Below are positions 59,831-64,000 of a DNA stretch of 64,000 nucleotides, one piece after another. The notes beneath the pieces are model-generated. The model made no database searches. It worked only from the letters and a program-made list of their open reading frames with translations, and was not told where the DNA came from. How positions within the stretch are numbered: the first letter of the stretch is position 1; each line of letters starts with the position of its first letter. The position numbers were made by a program, and so were the translations under genes. This stretch comes from Antitrichia curtipendula. Taxonomy: Eukaryota; Streptophyta; Bryopsida; Hypnales; Leucodontaceae. The DNA lies in contig OX579637.1 of NCBI GenBank assembly GCA_951230915.1, forward strand, positions 31,682,001 to 31,746,000, in the 5' to 3' direction.

Positions 59831-60472
59831 ATGAAAAACGCGTCTATAAGATCTAGGCTGGATAGGATCCTCCCGTGTCAAGCGTCTGAGGACTCCATTC
59901 TAGACTATGGGCAATACGTGATACTTAGTACGGGGAATTTCCTTTGCTTGGCTCCTACTGTTAATTCCACTATGGACTTCTCTGTCAAGCAGATTGAGGA
60001 AGGAGTAGTAAATAGTCCCCCAGACAAGAAGCCGCGCTTGTCGATTTCTTGCTCTCCATCTCCTCTGCGCTATCGAGCAGTCTGGGATTCGTCAAGGTCG
60101 CCAACTATTTCAGAGAAAGGGACACAAAAGAAGCTTTACGGAGATGCTAATTATTTATTGTCTACATCGGAAGTGAAATCCCATATGCCAAGTGATCTGC
60201 GCGCGGAAATTTTTGAACCCGTGGTTGCTTGTCTTCTACTTCCACATTGTCGTGCATTGACTGAATCAGGAAGATTAGATAAAAAAGCTGAAAGGTCAGC
60301 GCGTACTCAATCCTCCACTCCTACTTGGGACTCTTGGGAACGGAGGTCACTACAAGCGCAAGAAAAAGAACACATGTGTCAAGCAGGTGCAAGTGTCAAG
60401 GGGGGGTATAGTCGAGGGCCTGAAATTATCATGGCCCTTGAAAAGCTCAAGAGTACATCATGTAGTTGCTAG
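59831..60472 (+). CDS. Unassigned open frame, possible further exon or gene
   Basis: A 213-residue frame starting at an ATG preceded by an acceptor-like AG. It has coding-like composition: Ser/Pro-rich middle (SPPDKKPRLSISCSPSPLR, a possible nuclear localisation stretch), then SDLRAEIFEPVVACLLLPHC. No domain is recognised. It follows the FCP1-like pseudogene in the same orientation and may be a downstream exon of a longer gene. Confidence 0.4.
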   Translation: MKNASIRSRLDRILPCQASEDSILDYGQYVILSTGNFLCLAPTVNSTMDFSVKQIEEGVVNSPPDKKPRLSISCSPSPLRYRAVWDSSRSPTISEKGTQKKLYGDANYLLSTSEVKSHMPSDLRAEIFEPVVACLLLPHCRALTESGRLDKKAERSARTQSSTPTWDSWERRSLQAQEKEHMCQAGASVKGGYSRGPEIIMALEKLKSTSCSC

Positions 60473-60667
60473 ATGTTTATAATACATGTGCATTATGATT
60501 TTCATGCTTCTTATCTAAATTCTAGTCCACTATTATCTTAGGTGGGTCCAAGGGATTGCTTTTATCACGCATCCATTGCTTGTATCCTACACATGTCATA
60601 ATATAGAGGAGTATGTATTGCATGCATTGCAAAGCAAAATATATGTAAACAATATGATTTTTTGGAG
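60473..60667. other. Short AT-rich flank
   Basis: No feature seen. It ends at an abrupt rise in GC content near 60668 (GGGTGATCGCACGC), a candidate transposon boundary. Confidence 0.4.
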
Positions 60668-61270
60668 TAGGGTGATCGCACGCTACGGTCGCCCCCCTGG
60701 CCCGATGTGCGATCAAATGCGATCAGTACAAACTGTCAAGGTTGTTCTGCGCGACTTGGCGACATCGCGACAGACAGACGTCACGCGACATCCAGTAGAC
60801 CCTCCGCAACGTCACATAAAGTCAAATTTACCTTTGACTTTTCAAAAAATTACCCCCCTTTTACTTAAGCCACGTGGATGCCATGTGGCGTCCGCGTGGC
60901 ACATTTTAGGGGCGCATACGGGTGTGACGTGGACGGGCGACTTCGTGTTTGGGCGACCTCAGGTAGGGCGACTTTGTGTAAGGGCGAGCGCGGATAGGAG
61001 AACGCGGGTGTAGGTGACCGTGGGTAGAAGAACACGCATGGAGGCGACCTTGGGTAGGAGAATACGGGTATGGGAGAATGCGGGTAAGGGAGACCGCGGC
61101 TGAAGCGACTTCGAGTGAACGCTTGGACCCGCGGTTGCCTCCTCTTGGACCCGAAGTCACCATTTTCGACCTGAAGTCGCCCTTCCTGGACCCGCGGTCG
61201 TCCATGTTGGACCCAAAGTCGCCCCCTCCTGGACCCGCGGTCTCCCAAGCTGGACCCGAAGTCGCCCAGA
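60668..61270. repeat. GC-rich tandem array C upstream of the RING-H2 gene
   Basis: The first part (60668-60910) has several GATCGCA and GCGACA words. The middle (60940-61090) repeats GGTAGGGCGAC/GGTAGGAGAA-like units of about 18 bp. The last part (61113-61270) has seven units of about 24 bp of the form TGGACCCGcgGTCGCCC, opposite in orientation to the middle units. The arrangement resembles the 5' subterminal region of a DNA transposon that would extend past the window end. Several overlapping open frames on both strands are by-products of the repeats. Confidence 0.75.
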
Positions 61271-61306
61271 ACACATGCTCAAAAAAGCGTACCCGTGCTC
61301 GCCCAC

Positions 61307-61316
61307 CTATATATCC
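61307..61316 (+). promoter_or_regulatory. TATA-like box before the RING-H2 gene
   Basis: CTATATATCC lies about 165 bp before the ATG at 61476, immediately after the GC-rich array. Position and sequence suit a core promoter for the downstream gene; not tested. Confidence 0.5.
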
Positions 61317-61475
61317 ATGCGCCCATATGGTCTTCTTCACCTTCATTCTTCACTTTGGCTCTCTGTCTTGTATCCTTTATTGGCTGCATGCGTGATCCAT
61401 GTGTTGAATGTTTACTTCTTACTTTTCATTCATCCCAACTTGTGTTATCGCAAGTTCTCGACGTACAGAGATTCC

Positions 61476-63844
61476 ATGACTACCGGAGGCAACAGTGAGG
61501 GGTCACTTCCTCTCCCTCAGACAACCGGCACTCCTGGTTGCCTCAGCAAGGCTGCCAAAGACAGTACTCGGAAGCGCAAGGGCACCATTCATAAGAAGCG
61601 GTTAAATGTATTGAATAGTGAAAATCACATTGCTTTTAAAGGGTGGAACGAGGAGCCAAAGCCATGGACAATACAGACCTGCGAAGACTACATCGAATGG
61701 TGTCACATCAGCAAGATGTTTCCGACGTGGCACCATTATCACAACCGTCACACTAACAAGGCAAATCTGAAGCATTGTGAAAATGCAGACTTCACTCAAA
61801 GGTGTATAGAATTGTGGCAGGCTATTTATAAAACCCCCAACATAGACAGGAATGAAGTACCTCTCTTCATCGGTAGAGGAGCATATGCTGAGGTGGCCCT
61901 ATAAAAGGAGGTCGATTGGAGCACAGTCAAGGAAACTACATACGTGGCACGTCCAACAAGCGGATCAATACCAAGAGGTATTATGGCTTTTCCAGATGGC
62001 GGACTTGGGCCTATTCGAAGTGCTCCTAGAAACAGAGTAGCTACTGAAGTTCACAGTGATGATTCCAAAGAAGATCCTGATTCTGACGGTACGCGGAAGC
62101 CAAAGATAGGACAAGATAAAGAAGACACTGTGGGCCCCACCAAAGTTCAGATTGAAAATGACAAGGACCGTTCAACGTCACAAGGTCAAAGAGTGAAAAA
62201 CCTCCCAAAGGTGCGACATTCAATCACGCAAATTGGGCCAGGATCAACTTCAGTAGTAGGTCCGGATCCACCATTGCCAACACAAGATGCCAACAACGTC
62301 TTCGAATTTGGTCCAAACGATGACATGCCCATGGGAGCAGTTGTCCGTGCTTCCATCCCTCAATCTAGAGTGAGTCGAACTGACAACGCTATGACTCTAG
62401 CTAAGGCTCTCGACCTCCTAAAGACCAAGGACATTAACATTGCGTTGCTGTAAAGCAATGTCAGGAAGTTGCAATTTGAGTGTGCACACAAAAATGGTCT
62501 CCTCTCTCAACAATCTATAGAACTGCAACGCCTCAGAGACAAAGTACAAGACACTTTTACTTTGTCGGACATGGATGACGCCTTTCTTGAGCCGGATTCA
62601 CATCATTTGGACAAGGTTGTAGGCGACCTCACCGATGATTTGCTTCACCTTTCTCCTGTTGCCAAGCATGCCAAGCATTCTTCAATGACTCCAAATGCGC
62701 TTCTTACGGCAATTCTGGAAGATACTACCACAAATGATCTCTAGAAGACCCAAGATTCACTCTCATTTCCTGTGATTCTTCATTCCGTATAGTCGCAGTC
62801 GAGATTGGACCTTGAAAAAAAAAATAGAATGCTTCGAGATCGGTTGTCACAGTTGGGGGCCACATACTATCATTGGAAGGTCGCGTGCATCCTCTCAGTG
62901 GACAGAGCACAACAAGTTGCAAAGGAATTGGAGAAAATTTCAAGAAACTTCGTTGCACAAGAGCCTAAACGGGAGTGCGGTCTCACGTCATGGGCATTGA
63001 TGGAGGACATGTTCACCACTAACATGGACTTGGCGGAAAAGACCGACATTGATTGGACAGAAAATGGTTGGGACCACAAAAAACAAATGTCCAGCCATAT
63101 CGAAGTGGAGGAAAAAAAGCTACTGTGGCCACATCCTGCACCCTTTGTTTTGGACCACACCAAATGTCCCATATGTCTAGAGCAATTTGGTCCCGAAGGT
63201 GGCTGGGCACTTGGATCATGTACACATGTGTACCATCCTCAGTGTCTCATTACACACTGTTTGATTAAACGTTGTTGCGTTTTGTGTTCAGCACCATTCC
63301 ATGATCGTTTGTACACCATGTTCAACTTGACGACTTATATGCCTCCTTCTTGAGAACACAGCAATGATACCATAGAAGACACCAGAATGTGGGGACGAGA
63401 CTTGCTCTGGAGCAGGAGACAAAGAAACCATGATTTGGAAAAGGGAGTTGCTAGTTCTCAATTGAATTGGGAAACAGATCCTGAAGAAATTGCCAGAGTT
63501 GGAGTCAAGTTGATGGGAAAAGGGCCACAAGGCAAAGGGAAGAGGGCATTCTTCTACTAGTGCCTTGGTGGATATTTCAATAAGACCTCCGGAACCTTCA
63601 ATTGGGGTCTTCATCCACAACGACATCGTTGGAATTTTCAAGGACTAAGGGTGGCCAATCAAGATGCAACGGCCTCCATGGATGAATTGGACAGCATGTC
63701 TTACTTAGACTCTGTATACGGGCCTTATTACCAAACTCAAGCCCTCGACTATCTGTTGGAAGAACACTCTCCAAAGACCACAAAGACCCTCGAAGCTCTT
63801 AAGAATTCCAACGTCCTGGAATCTGTCGCATGCGTAGTTAGCGC
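61476..63844 (+). pseudogene. RING-H2 protein gene with six in-frame stops
   Basis: A single frame runs from the ATG at 61476 to a splice-donor-like GTAAGT at 63845 without any frameshift. It is broken by stops at 61902-61904, 62451-62453, 62742-62744, 62790-62792, 63351-63353 and 63558-63560. Residues are plainly protein-like throughout: a basic N-terminus (STRKRKGTIHKKR), a Trp/His-rich block (WTIQTCEDYIEWCHISKMF), an acidic linker and a helical stretch (LEKKNRMLRDRLSQLG). Near 63165-63300 there is a complete RING-H2 pattern: CPIC, then CTHVYHPQC, then CVLC, matching Cx2C..CxHx2Hx2C..Cx2C. RING domains bind E2 ubiquitin-conjugating enzymes. The upstream GC-rich array and the unknown N-terminal part suggest a mobile-element gene. 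It continues beyond the window after an intron. Confidence 0.75.
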
Positions 63845-64000
63845 GTAAGTATTTTTAACACAAAAATGTGGTAAGATGACACGAGTTATCGTCCCAGGGA
63901 ATTCTAGTATGTTGCTGCAAGTTTTGGATATCCGAATCACTTCCAAAAACACCCCAAGCAATCCGTACACTCTATTGCTATCTTCCGGAAACTAGTATTT
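63845..64000. other. Probable intron start of the RING-H2 gene, to window end
   Basis: Begins GTAAGT and turns AT-rich. No other feature is visible in the last 156 bp. Confidence 0.45.

Noticed and set aside
60865..61395. Several long overlapping frames on both strands (Arg/Gly/Pro-rich)
   Set aside because: All fall in the GC-rich tandem array and are stop-poor because of its composition.
61476..63844. Stop codon reassignment or U-to-C RNA editing restoring the RING-H2 and other frames
   Set aside because: The METTL13-like gene and the accessory gene use normal stops and are otherwise open; editing of this type is known for plant organelles, not nuclear mobile genes. Simple decay is sufficient.

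Overview
The window looks like nuclear DNA of a land plant. It is AT-rich, its genes carry short GT-AG introns, and it holds plant-type CACTA (En/Spm), hAT-like and Stowaway-like transposons plus one plant-type housekeeping gene. A non-seed plant (bryophyte, perhaps a liverwort or moss) fits best, because the other large gene families here are ones I associate with such genomes. That placement rests on memory of family distribution and was not tested. No rRNA, tRNA, CRISPR or prokaryotic operon is visible.

Layout. 1-6229 (+): the 3' half of a METTL13-like methyltransferase gene in 13 recognisable exons, with two small inverted-repeat elements in its first visible intron. 6230-13182: AT-rich DNA without a supported gene, containing a long near-perfect hairpin and low-complexity tandem repeats. 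13183-17804 (-): a decayed gene of a large uncharacterised transposon-like family (probably DUF7869), interrupted by a 1.76-kb insertion that made a 5-bp duplication. 17970-18695: an array of palindromes with core TTTAGCGC-N5-GCGCTAAA, just upstream of that gene. 22492-50719: a 28.2-kb CACTA element with 29-bp terminal inverted repeats. It has a TNP2-type transposase on the minus strand (three in-frame stops) and a divergent, apparently intact accessory gene on the plus strand. The last exons of the accessory gene encode an FCP1/HAD-like segment and a typical CACTA C-terminal domain. Nested inside are a 1180-bp hAT-like element with a perfect 8-bp target duplication and two smaller TA-flanked elements.

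53076-54060: a second palindrome array closely related to the first, directly upstream of a decayed plus-strand gene (54123-58227). The middle of that gene resembles a ParB-like domain followed by an amino-methyltransferase-like segment. 58469-59501: an FCP1-like phosphatase gene with two in-frame stops. 60668-61270: a GC-rich tandem array upstream of a RING-H2 gene (61476-63844) that stays in one frame but has six stop codons.

How it fits together. The two palindrome arrays sit 5' of two divergent genes and are separated mainly by the inserted CACTA element. The DUF7869-like gene and the ParB/methyltransferase-like gene may therefore be the two halves of one large element split by the CACTA insertion. 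This composite, with palindromes that also lie inside its introns, is the most interesting candidate for an undescribed system here. All function statements are read from sequence patterns and family memory; no database search was run.
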